Of a DNA stretch of 64,000 bases, positions 11,700-24,243 are shown piece after piece. The position numbers and the translations under genes were made by a program. Origin of the DNA: Massospora cicadina (taxonomy: Eukaryota > Entomophthoromycota > Entomophthoromycetes > Entomophthorales > Entomophthoraceae); contig JAKSZP010014546.1 in NCBI GenBank assembly GCA_022478985.1, forward strand, positions 124,001 to 188,000, written 5' to 3'. The number at the start of each line of letters is the position of its first letter. Positions within the stretch are counted from its first letter, which is position 1. The notes under the pieces are model-generated. The model was not told the DNA's origin and searched no databases. It saw nothing but the letters and a program-made list of their open reading frames with translations.

Positions 11700-13310
11700 A
11701 GCAATTGCGGCTTGAGCCCCATATGGCTCCATGCATTATAATACCAGGAAATGGAGAGATAAAGTTTTTACTAGCAAACCTACAAAAAGAACCACTACAG
11801 ATCTACTGACATCAAATAATGACATACTTACACTTGATTTGAGTTGAGGAGGTCCTTTAGATTCACGAGTTCTGGTCACTGGATAAATTTGATCTACGTA
11901 TAAGAAAGCAGCACAGCGTAATGGCGGTGGTACCACTTGGAATTTTATGAGATTATTTGAATAACAGAAGGATCAGGCGATAGCTTTATCACAAAAATAT
12001 AAGGATATTTTTGCTATTGATGACCATGATCTAGGGTTCTCTTGGGGGTGGTTCATTAATTGAGCACTCGAAATCATCCCCACAAGGTCTTGGTCAATCC
12101 GCCAATCAAGTGCAGCTGAAGAAGTCGTTACCAAAAAAATATGTTGCTTGATCAAGGGATTCTCAAACTGTTTAGAGTCCATGGGCTTTGCCCATTCTTA
12201 TTGTAAAAAGGAAGGATGGTACTGATTAGGTGGTGATAAACTATTTGAAACTCAACAGTATTACCAAAAAGGACTTGTAGTCCTTGCCATGGATCTACAA
12301 TACATTAATTTATTTAGGAGAGGCTCGCTACTTCTCAGCTTTAGATTTGATATCAGGTTACTGGAAAATCAAATTGCTGCTGCAGAAAAGGAGAATGCAC
12401 CATAATTTGATCCTAGGGGCTTTTTAACTGACACATATGCCTCAAGGGCTATGTAATGCCCAGCTACGTTTCAACAGGCCATGGACACTATCCTTGGCAA
12501 CCTGAAGTTTTTATGCGTTCTAGTTACCTTAAAAATATCAATGTCTTTTCTTGAATGTTTTTTGTTCATTTTACCAATTTGAGGAAGTATTCTGCTGTCT
12601 TGCTGAGTCCAACATCAAGATTAAACCCCATTAATGCTACTTCTTCAAGGATCAAACGGAGTACCTTGGGTTTGTGGTTAATGAAAGGAGCTAAACTGCT
12701 GCTGGCTAAAGTGAAGGCTATATAGAAAATGACTTTACCAAACAGTAAGCATGACATACAGGTATTTTTGGGCTTGGTTGGTCACTAAAGGTGCTTCAAA
12801 CCCAATTGTATCTTTATTAGGGCCCTCTATTTGAGTTGCTAAAATGGATGCCATGTTCAAATGAACTAAACGCCATCAAAGCTCCTTTGACACGCTTCAG
12901 ATGGCTTTAACCAGTGCACTGGTGCTACGCTACCCAATTTTTATAAGAAGTTTATTGTTCAGACGGATGCTTCTCTTTCTGCGGTTGGAACGGTTCTATC
13001 CCAAAAAATGACGTAGGGGAGGAGCTCCATGTTGCATATTGTAGTCAGAGCTTTAACTGCCACAAATGCAATTATACCATGACCAAGCGGGAGTGCTTAG
13101 CGGTGATCTATGAATATAAACAATTTAATGTATATCTGCATGGAGTAAAGTTTAAAGTTGTAATGGATCATTAATTGTTATGCTGGTTGCAGAATTACTG
13201 GGAGATTATAGGTCGTCTAACCCAATGGTCTCTCAAACCTCAGGCTTATGACTTCAAAATCCTTCATTGACCTGTAGCAAAACATCAGAATGCAGATTGT
13301 TTATTGTGAT
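11700..13310 (+). pseudogene. A3 reverse transcriptase and RNase H (broken)
   Basis: RT landmarks include about 12225-12260 (VVINYLKLNSITKKDL), about 12325-12365 (YFSALDLISGYWKIKL, the first catalytic Asp region) and about 12440 (MPQGLCNA, the usual MPFGLxNA site). RNase H follows at about 12890-13260, in pieces matching A2 18435-18857. Stops, small indels and an unreadable YxDD region show decay. Confidence 0.7.
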
Positions 13311-13622
13311 TACCAACAATTGCTGTTACAGCGGATCTGAGCAATGTATTGTACAACAAAATGCTTATTGAGAAATATGATGAGCCACCCCAAGTAGTCA
13401 AGGCATTAGACGGAATGAGGGCCAATATGTTTCTGAAAAAAGGTGAGCTGTATAAGCGGATAGGGGAAACTACCATGAATTTCCCAAGACCTTCCTCCTG
13501 ACCAAATATTATTATGAGCCTACAGCAATCAGTCAGACATGGCGAAGTATGCAAGAGCCTGGAATTGGTGAACCTCAGTACTATTATGAGAGTATGAAAT
13601 TTAATGTGCTCAAACTTGATTT

Positions 13623-15557
13623 TCTTGACTCGCTTTCCAAACATCATAACTTTCTGAGCAAATATTATGGAAAAAAGCAAAGTTTGATCACCCACAGTAG
13701 TATCACTCAATGTCCTTGGATTCTCTGCTAGCTGCTCCAGTGTGGGGCAGCAGCGAAACTCCACCCCGCTGTTTTCTGTCCAGCATGAAAGCGCTCTCAG
13801 ACTGGCTTACCCATTCATACCAAACCCCTGGGACGATTTGTTCCTCCCAAGGATCTTGACGCCCACCTCACTCATACCTAAGTGGTACCTGAATGCCCCC
13901 TGGTGCTCCCCCAGAGCAACAAGCATTTCAGCCTTAGTGTCAATTAAGGGAAACTTTTTCCTTACCACGACCAAGCCATTATCAAAATGGCTCAAGCGGT
14001 GATGACTCCCACCAGTTTTATTAATTTCCACCCTTATAAGTGGTATTTTGATCTCAACTTCACCTGTGAAGCTGACGCCGCCAATGCGGCAACTGTGCCT
14101 CTGGTATTCCAGGGTACCCCTCTTCCCACAATTTGATACTGGCTCCTAGTGGATACCACTTTGGTGGTTCAGTTCTCTGGTTTTCCCACCCATCTCCCCC
14201 CTGAAGTGCTCCACCAGGAGCTGTTGGATGGTTTGGCAGCCTATGGCTCCAACCTCATCTTACAATTTGTGGTCCCAAATGGGGCCACACGCCTCTCTGG
14301 TCCTCAGCATATGCCACGATCAGCCCTGAATTCAGTAAAATTGCTGTGTTGATTCCCCCTTGTACCATCATTCCTTCTGCCCCTGGTCATCCGTTCTGGG
14401 CCCACGTCAAGGGTGAGCAGACGATCTGTCCATCCTGTTTTGAGTTGGACCACTCAAAACTCAAGCGCCCCTCCTTGGATACTTCCAATGGCTCTGATTT
14501 TTTGTCTGCCAGCCTCCAATCTGCCACCCACCCCACACCAGTTCTGGTATGGGGTACGATTCTACCTCCCCCTCTCCCAAAGCCTGTTGCTGCAGCTGCG
14601 CATGCAGCCACCAATCAGCCTCCTCCTCACCCCAGTGCCACACACGATTCCTCTGATAAAGCACTGGCTTAGACCTCAGTTCAATCCTATGCTTCCTCCA
14701 ACAAATTGACCAAACCTCAACCATACGCTGATTCCCCAAAATAATTTAACCAGAACCCATGGGAGTTATTGGCTGGAATTTACAAATCAGGTAATCTCAT
14801 TGAAGAACCATCTCTGCAAATTGAGTGCTTTGTTAATTCATAATGGGACGTAAAATACCCCCTCATTTATAAGCCCCACAGCCAAATGCTGAACCATTTT
14901 GCAGTAGCCACCAGCTTGCAGTAAAAGCAGCTGCCACGCCAGATTGTTGTTCCCTCTGCAAAGCTGTTGCCAAATCAGTGGTGATTCTCACAGGAGGTAT
15001 TTCCCCTCCTGTTATCCCCCTCTCAATCCTCACCCCACAAAGTAAGATCACAGTGAAACAACTACACAAAAATGTCAATGACGCTATCCAGAATGTGGTA
15101 ACTGTAGCACAAAATCCTAAAGCTAAGATTACCCTAACCAATATTGTCATGTCCATTAAAATCCCAGATGCCCGTATTAAATCCAAAAAGCTTTAGCCAA
15201 ATATAAGTGCTATTTTCTTGGCTGGCAATTTCCATGAGATATTAATCATTAGTGATATTGAGCCACATTCCACTGATGCCCCGACGCCCTTGCTCTCCGC
15301 CTTGACACATGTCCTACTCTGGGATGAGGAAGCTGCTGCCAAAGATAAGCCCCCCAATTCCTACTCCCCTTCTGCCATGGTTGGATATGCCGTTTTCCGC
15401 TGCCCCACCTGGTTGGTTGTTTTCGTTTGGTGTGTATCATTCAATCCGCTCATTTTTGGCGTTTTGTTTGAATCAAATAGTTACTTTAGTTTTAGTATTA
15501 GTTTTTAGTTTTGGTAATGTCCATCCCCTGGTCGGCTTACCTTGAATAAATCAAAAA
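13623..15557 (+). mobile_element. LINE fragment with ORF1-like sequence and 3' tail
   Basis: This 1.9-kb insertion in the A3 integrase is absent at the same site in A2. The candidate target duplication is TTGATTT (13616-13622 and 15558-15564). It carries a broken Pro/Ser-rich ORF1-like region (13742-14002, 14149-14352, 14346-14672). One knuckle-like segment, CPSCFELDHSKLKRP at about 14428-14475, is comparable to ORF1 zinc knuckles of Tad-like LINEs. The 3' end, TGTCCATCCCCTGGTCGGCT then AATAAATC, matches the tail of the RT-bearing fragment at 21650-21700. No RT lies between, so it is an internally deleted copy. Confidence 0.7.
14149..14672 (+). pseudogene. LINE ORF1-like fragment
   Basis: Two overlapping readings separated by a frameshift near 14346 give a protein start (TTLVVQFSGFPTHLPPEVLH) and a zinc-binding-like motif (ICPSCFELDHSKLKRPSL) followed by a Pro-rich tail. 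ORF1 proteins of Tad1/CRE-like fungal LINEs commonly combine an RNA-binding fold and CCHC knuckles. The final Cys of this knuckle is not seen. Placement in the same insertion as the shared LINE tail supports the assignment, though homology is by pattern only. Confidence 0.45.
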
Positions 15558-16475
15558 TTGATTTCCTGTTGCCACAAGTTCCAAGTGGAAAATCTGTTCT
15601 ACCAGAAGATCTTATATCAACTGGTGAAATCACGTTTTTCCTAGCACACGGTATCCATTGATGTTGGTGGTCCCTTGCCAATGGGAGCAAACGGGTCAAG
15701 TATATTTTGTTGGAAATTGACCTCTTGACCAGGTAATTTAAGGCGTTGGCAATATGAGATCTGTTATTGGTCTCTGTGGATAAGTTTGTAATGGAATAAA
15801 TAATTCAGCAACATAGCAGTCCTCAGTTCATCCTTACTGACAATGGAACCAATTTCACCTCCCACATTCTACCCAAGCCAAGAAATTTTATGGCCATCTG
15901 CAGGGTTTTAACGACCCTGTATCACCCTGAATCCAATGGAATGGTTGAATAGGTTAATAAAACCTTAATGAGAATAATCCAGAATTTGTAATGGATCAGC
16001 CTTTCCAATTGAAGCTCTCTCTTTTCCTGCGCCATATTCACCTAAAACATTAGCTATTACTTTGTAACAGTTAAGAGCCCTTCCAATTATTATATGGAAG
16101 GCACCCAGCTCTTCCTGCACTGCTCTATGCCTGCGCAGAAGACACTGGCAGAATGGATCCACAATGTTACTTGACTAACCTGGTGAACACTTTAATCAAA
16201 ATGCAAACTGAAACGTAAACTTTCATCTTGGCCAAAAGATAATGAATCAGGCCACCAATAAGGTGCAACGTAGCAGTCTTGCCCAGTTTGAAGAAGGAGC
16301 GATGGTTCTATTTTATGACCTGCACAGGGTGGTTAGAGGCATAAGTTAGCCAACATCTGGATTGGGCCATTTTAGATAATTGAGAAAATGGATGTCAACT
16401 CCTGTACTATCAAGGGCCTTGCAAGTGGTTGAATTATTAATCAAGTGCATGCAAAGTTCCTCCAGGCATAGTAGC

Positions 16476-17045
16476 TGTTATAATTTTGGATGATATCATC
16501 AGGATCCGTCGTGTTATTTACACAGGTCAAACCCACTGAGCAACAGACAGATGATGTGAAGATCATTGGTCCTTCAGACACACTTGAAAATATACTTAAA
16601 ATAGGAGTAATTGCCCCAGCCAATTCTTTATTTATTTTTATAAATATAGCTACATTTTGCTTTCCCATCTCTTCTACTCTAAAAACAACTTTTTCTCTCA
16701 ATTGCCCATCTCGCTTATATACATCAGATTCAGGTGATACTGCTTCTCATGGCTTGGGCTATTCTATTATGCCAATTCATCTAGAATTTGGCTTGTTATT
16801 CTCTAATCCTCTGTTGCCCTTGTTGTAAGCGATTTACTTTGTATTCATCAAATGTTGACATCGCCTTATCACCTTATTGCCTTATATAGAGGAGATCCAA
16901 TAAAACCCATTATATCCAATAAAAACCTGTTAATCCCAATATTGCCTCATCTCGAAGCACTTGAATAATTGTGACTGATACTATGTTTGGCAGATTCCGC
17001 CCTGCTGTCCCACAATTATCATTCAGTCATATTGGAATTGCGACA
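16476..17045 (-). repeat. A2 3' LTR
   Basis: TG...CA ends, 570 bp, paired with 24244-24813. The minus strand contains a TATA-like TATATAAGG (about 16890), with AGGCRAT-type repeats on both sides. An 86-codon frame lies at 16701-16441 (MREKVVFRVEEMGKQNV...) and is also open in the other LTR. Confidence 0.92.
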
Positions 17046-17090
17046 TTACCCCCTCCTTGACTGGACAATAAGATCCTATTGTTTTTAAGG

Positions 17091-18300
17091 TCAGAGGAAC
17101 TTTACATGTACTCGGTTAATGATCTGACCACTTGCAGGATCCTTGATGGTATATGTTTCAACTCCAGTTTTCTCTTTAACTTCGAACAGACCAATCCAAA
17201 TATTGACCAGCTTGTGTTTCTGCCCAAATCCATGTTGGTCATGAAAGAGGACCATATCGCCTTCCTTGAACGGCACCAGCCCACTACAACGTGCCTGATC
17301 AGTGGCCTGATTCCTGATCTTCTTGGATAAGCTGAAGGAATATGCTTTAATTTGAATTTTGATCAAAATGTTTACAAGGTTAGTCAGATAGCAGTGGGGT
17401 TCCAGTCCGCCTGTGTCTTCTATACACGAATAAAGCAATGCCAGAAAAGCCATATGTCAACCATATAGTAGTTGGAAGGGACTCTTACCTGTGGCGGAAT
17501 GGTAATTAATGTTATAGGTGAACATGGCAGTGGAAAATAGAGAGCTCCAATTGGAAGGTCGATCTGTTACTAACCTTCATAGTATGTTCACCATGGTTCC
17601 ATTCAGCCATTCAACCATTCTGTTGGACTTGGGGTGGTATGGGGTTGTCAGAACCCCGCATATTCCCATAAGCTCATTCAGTTTTGGGATGATGTGCGAG
17701 GTGAAGTTGGTTCCATTATCAGTGAGAATAAACTGAGGGCAGCCATGCCACTGAATAATGCATTCCATCATGAACCTGGCCACATTAAATGCCCTCAAGT
17801 CTCATATCGCCATCACTTCAACCCACCAGGTCAAGTGGTCAATAACCAAAAGAATGTACTTACAACGGTTGGCTCCAGTTGGAAAGGGGCCAATGACATC
17901 AAGGGAAACCGTGTGCCAAATGAAATGTGTTTTTACTAACCAATATGACATTGCATGGCAAAATGGCTTCTCCACTTGGCACTGATGGCAACAGGAAATA
18001 GCTTTGAGCACATTGAAGCTTATACTTTCCCAATAGTACTGGGGCCGTAACAACTCCATAGTATTATGCACTCCACCATGACTGACTGCCTTGTGTGCAT
18101 TCATAATGATTCCTGGTTGTGCTGAGGGGCGCAGAAAATTCACCGTAGAATCGCTGATCTGCTTATACAGTTCCTCATTCCGTTGGAAGGTATTTGTTTG
18201 CATTTCATTTAACACTTTAAAAACTTGGGGCGGTTCATCATCATATTTTCCGCTGAGCATCTTATTTTACATCACATCATTGAGGTCTACTGTCACAGCA
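17091..18300 (-). pseudogene. A2 integrase and pol C-terminus
   Basis: Reading on the minus strand, 18260-17802 covers the HHCC zinc region (HKAVSHGGVHNTMELLR...CCHQCQ) and the first catalytic Asp (SLDVIGPFPTGANRCKYILL). 17798-17577 gives the second Asp (FILTDNGTNF) and the Glu region (YHPKSNRMVEWLNGT). 17453-17091 is the C-terminal domain (FKEGDMVLFHDQHGFGQKHK) ending in YTIKDPASGQIINRVHVKFL. Only a few frame breaks separate these parts, making it the best-preserved integrase of the A clade here. Confidence 0.85.
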
Positions 18301-18429
18301 ATAGTCAGTAACCGAGAAAAACAGTCAGCGTTCTGATGCTTTACTCCTGGCCAATGGAGAATCTTGAAATCATAAGCCTGTAACTTAAGAGCCCTTTGAG
18401 CCAAACGGCCTTCAGGTTCTTTGAGGTTC

Positions 18430-19640
18430 TGCAATCAGCGTAATGACGCATGGTCTGTTATGACTTTAAACTTTACCCCATGCAGATAGACTCTGAATTG
18501 CTTATATGCGTAGATCACTGCTAAGCACTCCCGCTTGGTCACAGTATTATTACACTTGTGACAGTTCAGACTTTGACTGCAGTATGCTACAGGGTGTTCC
18601 TCTCCCTCGTCATCTTTCTGAGAAAGTACAGCCCCAACAGCGAAGAGGGACGCATCTATCTGAATGATAAACTCCAGATCAAAGTTCAGATATTGTAACA
18701 CCAGTGCACTGATCAACGCTGTACAGAGTGTATCAAAAATGGATTGACAACGTTCCGTCCATTCAAACACAGCGTCCTTTTTTAACAACTCAAATAGTGG
18801 GCCCCCAATACAGCTAAAAGTAGGGATAAAGCGCTGGTAGTAACTGACCATTCTCAAAAATACCTGTAAGTTGTGCTTACTATTGGGAGTAGTATTTTGC
18901 TGATGGCCTCCACCTTAGCCAGCTGTGGTTTCAGCCCTTTAGAGTCTACCTCAAACCCCAGGTATTCCAGCTGATCTTTGAAGAAGTTACATTTTCATGG
19001 TTTAATTTTAATGTTCGCCTCAGCCAGCTGGTGGAATACTGCCTCAAGGTGGTCAAGATGCTCTGAAAAGGTTCGAGAGAAAACATTAATAATGTCAAGG
19101 TATATAAGGACACATGACAGTTTTAGGTCACCAAGAATAGTATCCATTTCTCACTGAAATGTAGTTGGGGCGTTGCGCAGCCCTTGAGGCATCCGCGTCA
19201 GTTGAAAAAGACCTTTATAGGTGATTACAGCGCATTTTTCCAGTTCCACCAGGGATAACTCGATTTTCCAGTAACCTAATATCAATTCCATCGCAGAAAA
19301 GTATCAGGCTCCTCCTAATCGGTCCAGAGCATCATCAATTCTTGGCAAGGATATGAATCTTTTTTGTAATACTGTTGAGCTTCCAATATTCTATTACTAC
19401 GTTGTTGGTGCCATCCTTCTTTTTTACAATTAGAACAGGCGAAGCCCACAGGCATTTGGACGGTTTGAGCATCCCTTGCTCTAACAACATGTCAATTTCC
19501 TCAGTAACAATATCTTCCGTGGCCCGCGATTGGCAGATTGACCGAGACCTTTAGGAGGAAGATCTCCTGTGTCTACTTGATGGACCACACTCCAAGCACA
19601 CCCTATATCATGATTATCAACAGCGAAAATCCCCTTATAC
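18430..19640 (-). pseudogene. A2 reverse transcriptase and RNase H (broken)
   Basis: The 140-codon frame 18857-18435 holds the RT thumb (VSYYQRFIPTFS) and RNase H, with IIQIDASLFAVGAVLSQ (first Asp), TKRECLAVIYA (Glu) and VITDHASL (Asp). Upstream, RT fingers and palm at about 19480-18880 are broken by several frameshifts, and YxDD is lost. In Ty3/gypsy elements RNase H follows RT within one polyprotein, as seen here. Confidence 0.8.
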
Positions 19641-19955
19641 TTCTGAAATTAAGTTATTGCTTGGTCTTTTTGTTCTTCCAACAATCCAGTTAAATCACTC
19701 CGCGGTACCACCATTAGTATGTCAGCAGATGTCTTGGCCAGTAGACCAAATTCATCCAATGACCTGAAATTATGAGCCTGACGGACCTCATCTATTGGAA
19801 TCAGATGTAAATATGCTACAATTTGGTGGCGGCGTATTTGCATTGGTTCACTCTGGAGGTTTGCTAAAAAACCCTTAATCTCCCCATGTCCCAGAAGTAC
19901 AATCCCTGGAGCCACATGTGGCTCAAAATTATGTTTGATTATAGAACCTGATGAT

Positions 19956-21700
19956 GGGTCCATGTGCCAGGCCAAACTCCAGTCAAGATGATGGCATTTG
20001 CAGATGATTGCGTGGTGGGGGTGTCTAATAACAAAGATGCACGCGCGCTTGAAGCCCTCATCCAGGAATAATCCCAGGTAAGCAACGCGGCACTGAACGC
20101 CTCCAAAACTGAAATTATCCTCCTTGGTCGGTTTCAGAACTGCTGGGCCCCAGCAATTAGTTCCCATCCCGGCCCATCTGCTCGCCCACGTCCACGCCTT
20201 ACTAACTCAACACACACCGCTCCACTGGTGCTCCCCTTTGTGCCACGTCCTACCATAGGACCGGTGCGCCATCTGGGCGTGTGGATGGAGGCAGGCGGAT
20301 ATGCGTCAGCAGTAATGGAGTGCCGTATACTGGACAACGTGATGAAGCGAATTGCCTCTCTCAGAGCCCACCCTACTACCCTCACTGGCAGGGTTGTTCT
20401 TGCCAACTCTATGCTCCTATCCAAAGGCTGGTTCGGAGCCCACGCCATCCCCTTCTCCCCAAGCTTCTTCAAATCCTTGTATGCTTTGCTGCAAGGATGG
20501 CTTTGGTCAGGCCGCCCTCCACCAGTACGGCTAGAGGTCATGTTTGGCCCTCATCATCAAGGTGGCAAGGGCCTGCTTGACTTCAAAGCCCATGCTACCA
20601 AGATCCTGGGCACCTGGATCGCGGCTGTCACCGCTCCTACACTCCCATCCCAACACTGGTCCCGCGCGGCCCACTCCAACTTCTCCCGAGCCTTGGGCCT
20701 CAACAATCCATCAAACCCCCACTCCCTGATGAAATACCTCGCATCACACACATCGGCAACAGGTCCTCACGGGACTAAAACCCACTAAAAACGAATCCTA
20801 CTCTCCATGCGAAGCGCAGAGTGGAGAATTTGTATTAGTGGACATACAACCCGAAGAGGCCACCCCTCTCCTCAGTTCACACAAGAGGTACAGGGGCTAC
20901 CCATCCATGATGGCGTGATCCCCATTCGACCCCAAGTCCTATCCAGGGTGGACTACCTGGACATGATGGACATCCCTTATTCCACTGAGACACAAAAGAC
21001 TATCTGGAAATATGCACACCATCCTCTGTTGCAGCCTCAAGTCCGCTCCCATGTGTGGCGCTGCCTGAGGCGGGTGTATCGTACAGCTGAGCGCTCTAAC
21101 GCTTTACACTCATCCTGTGTCATGTGTGGCCAGTATGGAACGCTGTTCCACCGCCTGGAGAAGTGCCCCACCTCTAAAGTGATATGGCGCGAAGTCCAAC
21201 GTCTGCTGGGCCAGAATCAAACGCATCCCTTCAGTCTGTCAAGAGATATGTTTGCTTCATCAATGGCCTCCCCCTTCCACCTTCCCTCCGTGCTCTGGTG
21301 GTTGCAATCGCCATGTGGACTATCCACACGATTGTCTTGGATGCCATCGCTGGCTCCATCCCCACCCTCCCAGAAGCTGTCCACAGATTCTGGTCTCATT
21401 TGGTGGACCACTTTCAAGCGTGGATGTTTGGATATCTCCCACCGCATCACCGACAGCTGGTCTCCTCCTGGTTCCCAGTCTGGTTCATCAAATCAGACCC
21501 TTCCTCCACACGTGCTCAATAGTGGCTACGGCCCCTTCACACGTTCCTTCCCCTCCCCATAAGTGGCGTTCCCGCTGGCAACAAGAGATAGCATCGCTTC
21601 TCTGGGGTGCCTCCCCTGGTACTAAGTTTATCTTTCCTAAGTCATATTCGGAAGTGTCCATCCCATGGTCAGCCTTCCCCACAATAAATTTAAATTTAAA
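19956..21700 (+). mobile_element. 5'-truncated LINE carrying RT C-terminus
   Basis: The flanking target duplication ATTATAGAACCTGATGAT (19938-19955) is repeated with one mismatch at 21701-21718. The insert begins inside the RT palm and ends with TGTCCATCCCATGGTCAGCC followed by AATAAATTTAAATTTAAA. That tail matches the other LINE fragment at 15.5 kb. Plus orientation, 5' truncation and a variable long target duplication fit target-primed reverse transcription. Confidence 0.88.
19980..21562 (+). pseudogene. LINE reverse transcriptase C-terminal part (broken)
   Basis: The frame opens with MMAFADDCVVGVSN (about 19988-20030), which carries the FADD catalytic pair of non-LTR reverse transcriptases. 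The frame 20228-20788 continues the thumb (VRHLGVWMEAGG, LTGRVVLANSMLLSK). After a break near 20790-20807, the frame to 21562 holds a C-terminal zinc-binding pattern (CVMCGQYGTLFHRLEKCP) of the kind at the end of Tad/I-clade LINE polymerases. No RNase H or endonuclease was recognised. A frameshift near 20100-20200 also breaks it. Confidence 0.8.
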
Positions 21701-22699
21701 ATTATAGAACCCGATGATTTTCTTATATAACCCACTCAGCACTTCCATTTCTAGCTCAGTGTTCATAAGACTTGATGACCAGAAGGGATAGATATAGGCC
21801 CTGCCGCTCAAAGAGGTATCCCTTGATATTCATATATCTGCTGGGGAAGGGCCCAAGTCTTGCGCTTTAGTTGGTGGTAACAAACTGGCCTCACCCCTTT
21901 ACTATAGGCAAGGTTGATATGGCTCATATGTACTGGATCCTTTGGTACACCACTAGTGGTAAAGTAAATTGGGATCTGCTGACCCAGAATGGTGAGGGTC
22001 TCCTCCGTCATATTAACAACAGCCCCAAAACGGTGCAGGAAAGCGGTCCCTATTAGAAGGTCATACTTTTCACTCAACAGCACAATTGCTGGGGCTACAA
22101 TGATAATGGACCCAAAGCGCAGAGATATCGCACTGTAAGCCCCCTCAGAGACAGTGCTTACAGCTCCAGCAGTTCCATAAATCATTTGATGGTCCACATC
22201 AGGTTTCAACGTCAACTTTGCTTTAATTTAGTGAACTTATGTTAACTGGAGCACCAGTATCTATTACAGCGCGAACTCTATTTTTTGCTACAAAAATATC
22301 ACAGTATGCACACTCAGAATAAGAATAATATTGACTGTTTAAAACGTGAACATTTACAGGCTCTCTTTTCCCCCAGAAAACTCATTATCCCTTCACCAAC
22401 TTGGGGGTATTCTTTGACAATGACATCTACCAGAAGGGCGACGTTTACTCCTTTCAGAGTTGGCGCATCCGCGGCAGAATCAAGTTGGTCCAAGGAAGCT
22501 TGAACAAGTATTTGACAGGCATATGGCTTTGGTTGTTCGGGTGATTCTTCTTCCACTGCCACCTTGGCTTAAGCTTGGGTTACTACGTTTACTCCTTCAA
22601 CTGGCTGCTGATATAAAATTCCATCATTGTACTGACGGACTTTCTCAGGGATCTACTATTGATTTAGGGACGTTTTGAGTGGGTATCGCGGAGGTAGAG

Positions 22700-24220
22700 G
22701 GTCCCATCTCTACTCCGCTCCATCTTTTCCCTGATAGTATTGATTTTGGTGTATGTGGTTCACGTGGCGATTATGGCATAATTTTTCCAAATGACCAGGG
22801 CGACCGCATTCATAGCAGTTAACCCCATAAGAGCCACGTCCTTAATTATCATAAGTGGGTCCAGACCGGAAAGTTTGGGGTTTTTCAGTGTAACTAGCCC
22901 CAGGTCAGTAAGCTGATTGTTGACGGTCGGCATAGCTAGGTCCTGGTCAATAACTGTGTTGCTGATGGTTTTCATGGCCAGCCCATTGTTGCTGATCGAA
23001 CTGTTGAGTATAATTCAGCCAAGGACGAGGCACAGAGTTATATAAAGGCCAAGGATTACTAATCCAAGCTGGAGGTGGACGAGAGTACTCTCCTGAATAA
23101 GAGGGTGCAGTAGCAGCGGTAGTCTTCCATTCCATATTCAGTGGCAGAAAATTAGGGGATACATGATACAAAAACTGCACAATCTTGAGCAGAGGTAAAT
23201 CATCCAGAAGCGGCGAGATAGTATTATGAAGTTTGTGATATGGCTTCACCACAGAGGACATGGCAATGCACATGTCAGCTTCTGCTCTGTACCCTGCTCC
23301 AATCAGTACATGGTCTTCTGTTGTAATTGATCAGCGAACTCTAGGAGAGTCTCATTTTGACGTAATCCAATTGTTAGGATTCTGATTTTTGCTGTGACAT
23401 CTTTGAAGTACCCCCAAACAGGCGGAGTATGGTATCCTTTACGTCCCTATAGGTGACAGAACTACTTTGGAGGTAACAGGTGACTTGATTGGCGCTTCCT
23501 ACATCCAAGGAAGATATTAACATCTTAGCCTTCCATCTATCATAGGCTCCTTCCGCTGCAAACTCAAACTGTTTGAAGAACCCATGAATGTTCCATTGCG
23601 GTCAAATGGAGCTAATTTTTTGATATTAACCTCCTCATCCCATTCACGTGGTTTCAGGCCATACTGAGGAATGGATTGAGATCCAAAAGCAGTTTCTCGA
23701 TGAGGATCTGGATTAGCAGAAGTTGGAATGTCCGCCACTTCAGGAGTAGTGTGACCTTCTGCCATGGCAGTACCACAATTACTTGAGGGAAGTGTCATTC
23801 CAACTCAAATTTGTATCTGGTACTACCATCCTGGGTGTAGTAGCTCCGATCAGCGTCATATTCATCCACATATGATGCCCCCTCTTTATGGTCATCATTG
23901 TCTTAGCAAGAAGACCAAGAGGTATTGGTCAATCTTCGTTCTGCATACTGCAGCCATTTAGTAGTATCATTCAATTGTTTGGCGAGTTCTTTGTTTAGTT
24001 GTCTCAAAATTTGCATTTGGCTAAACATACTATCAAGCTGGTGCATGACATCATCTCATTCCTGAAGAAGTTCGTCTTGATTTTTGAGCACTGCGTCTAA
24101 GGTAACTTTGAGTTCCTCATATCCTACTGTTGTAGTGTTCCATGAAGATTTCCCAACAACACAGCGTTTGTATGGCATGGCTGGTGACTGGAGTTCTGAT
24201 GTGTTAGGTGGTTGATCCTT
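22700..24220 (-). pseudogene. A2 gag (broken)
   Basis: The minus-strand frame 24469-24056 runs from inside the 5' LTR through the primer site into gag (...KVTLDAVLKNQDELLQE). Then come coiled-coil-like LDSMFSQMQILRQLNKEL (about 24040-23985), the proline- and tyrosine-rich part 23273-22947, and a CCHC zinc knuckle CYECGRPGHLEKLC at about 22824-22783 with all four ligands. The knuckle marks nucleocapsid. Several stops and shifts lie in the capsid part (23.8-23.3 kb). Confidence 0.8.
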
Positions 24221-24243
24221 GGGCCCCCTGTAGTGAGCACCAC

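Larger units (their letters stand above)
13310..16470 (+). pseudogene. A3 integrase, split by a LINE
   Basis: The N-terminal part lies at 13310-13622 (KYDEPPQVVKALDGMRANMF, matching A2 KYDDEPPQVFKVLNEMQTN). The rest resumes at about 15558-16470 after the LINE. The second Asp region reads ILTDNGTNF at about 15833-15860. About 15920-15955 retains the Glu region but with a stop (VE* for VER). The pol tail at about 16400-16470 is cut by A2. In the uninterrupted A2 copy the two sides of the LINE are adjacent, confirming the insertion point. Confidence 0.75.
19640..22300 (-). pseudogene. A2 retropepsin and linker, split by a LINE
   Basis: The protease active site is visible on the minus strand at about 22275-22240 as AVIDTGAPVNIS, with the DTG triad kept. 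The frame 22215-21808 continues it (TLKPDVDHQMIYGTAGAVST...LLIGTAFLHRFGAVV). The linker resumes at 19937-19649 beyond the LINE (EPHVAPGIVLLGHGEIKGFL). The LINE sits between 19956 and 21700 with an 18-bp target duplication. A frame break lies between the DTG and the longer frame. Confidence 0.8.

Noticed and set aside
13285..13764. 159-codon minus-strand frame
   Set aside because: It is antisense to A3 integrase sequence and runs across the LINE insertion point, so it cannot be an ancestral gene.
20134..20541. 135-codon minus-strand frame
   Set aside because: Antisense shadow of the LINE RT, which has recognisable motifs on the plus strand.
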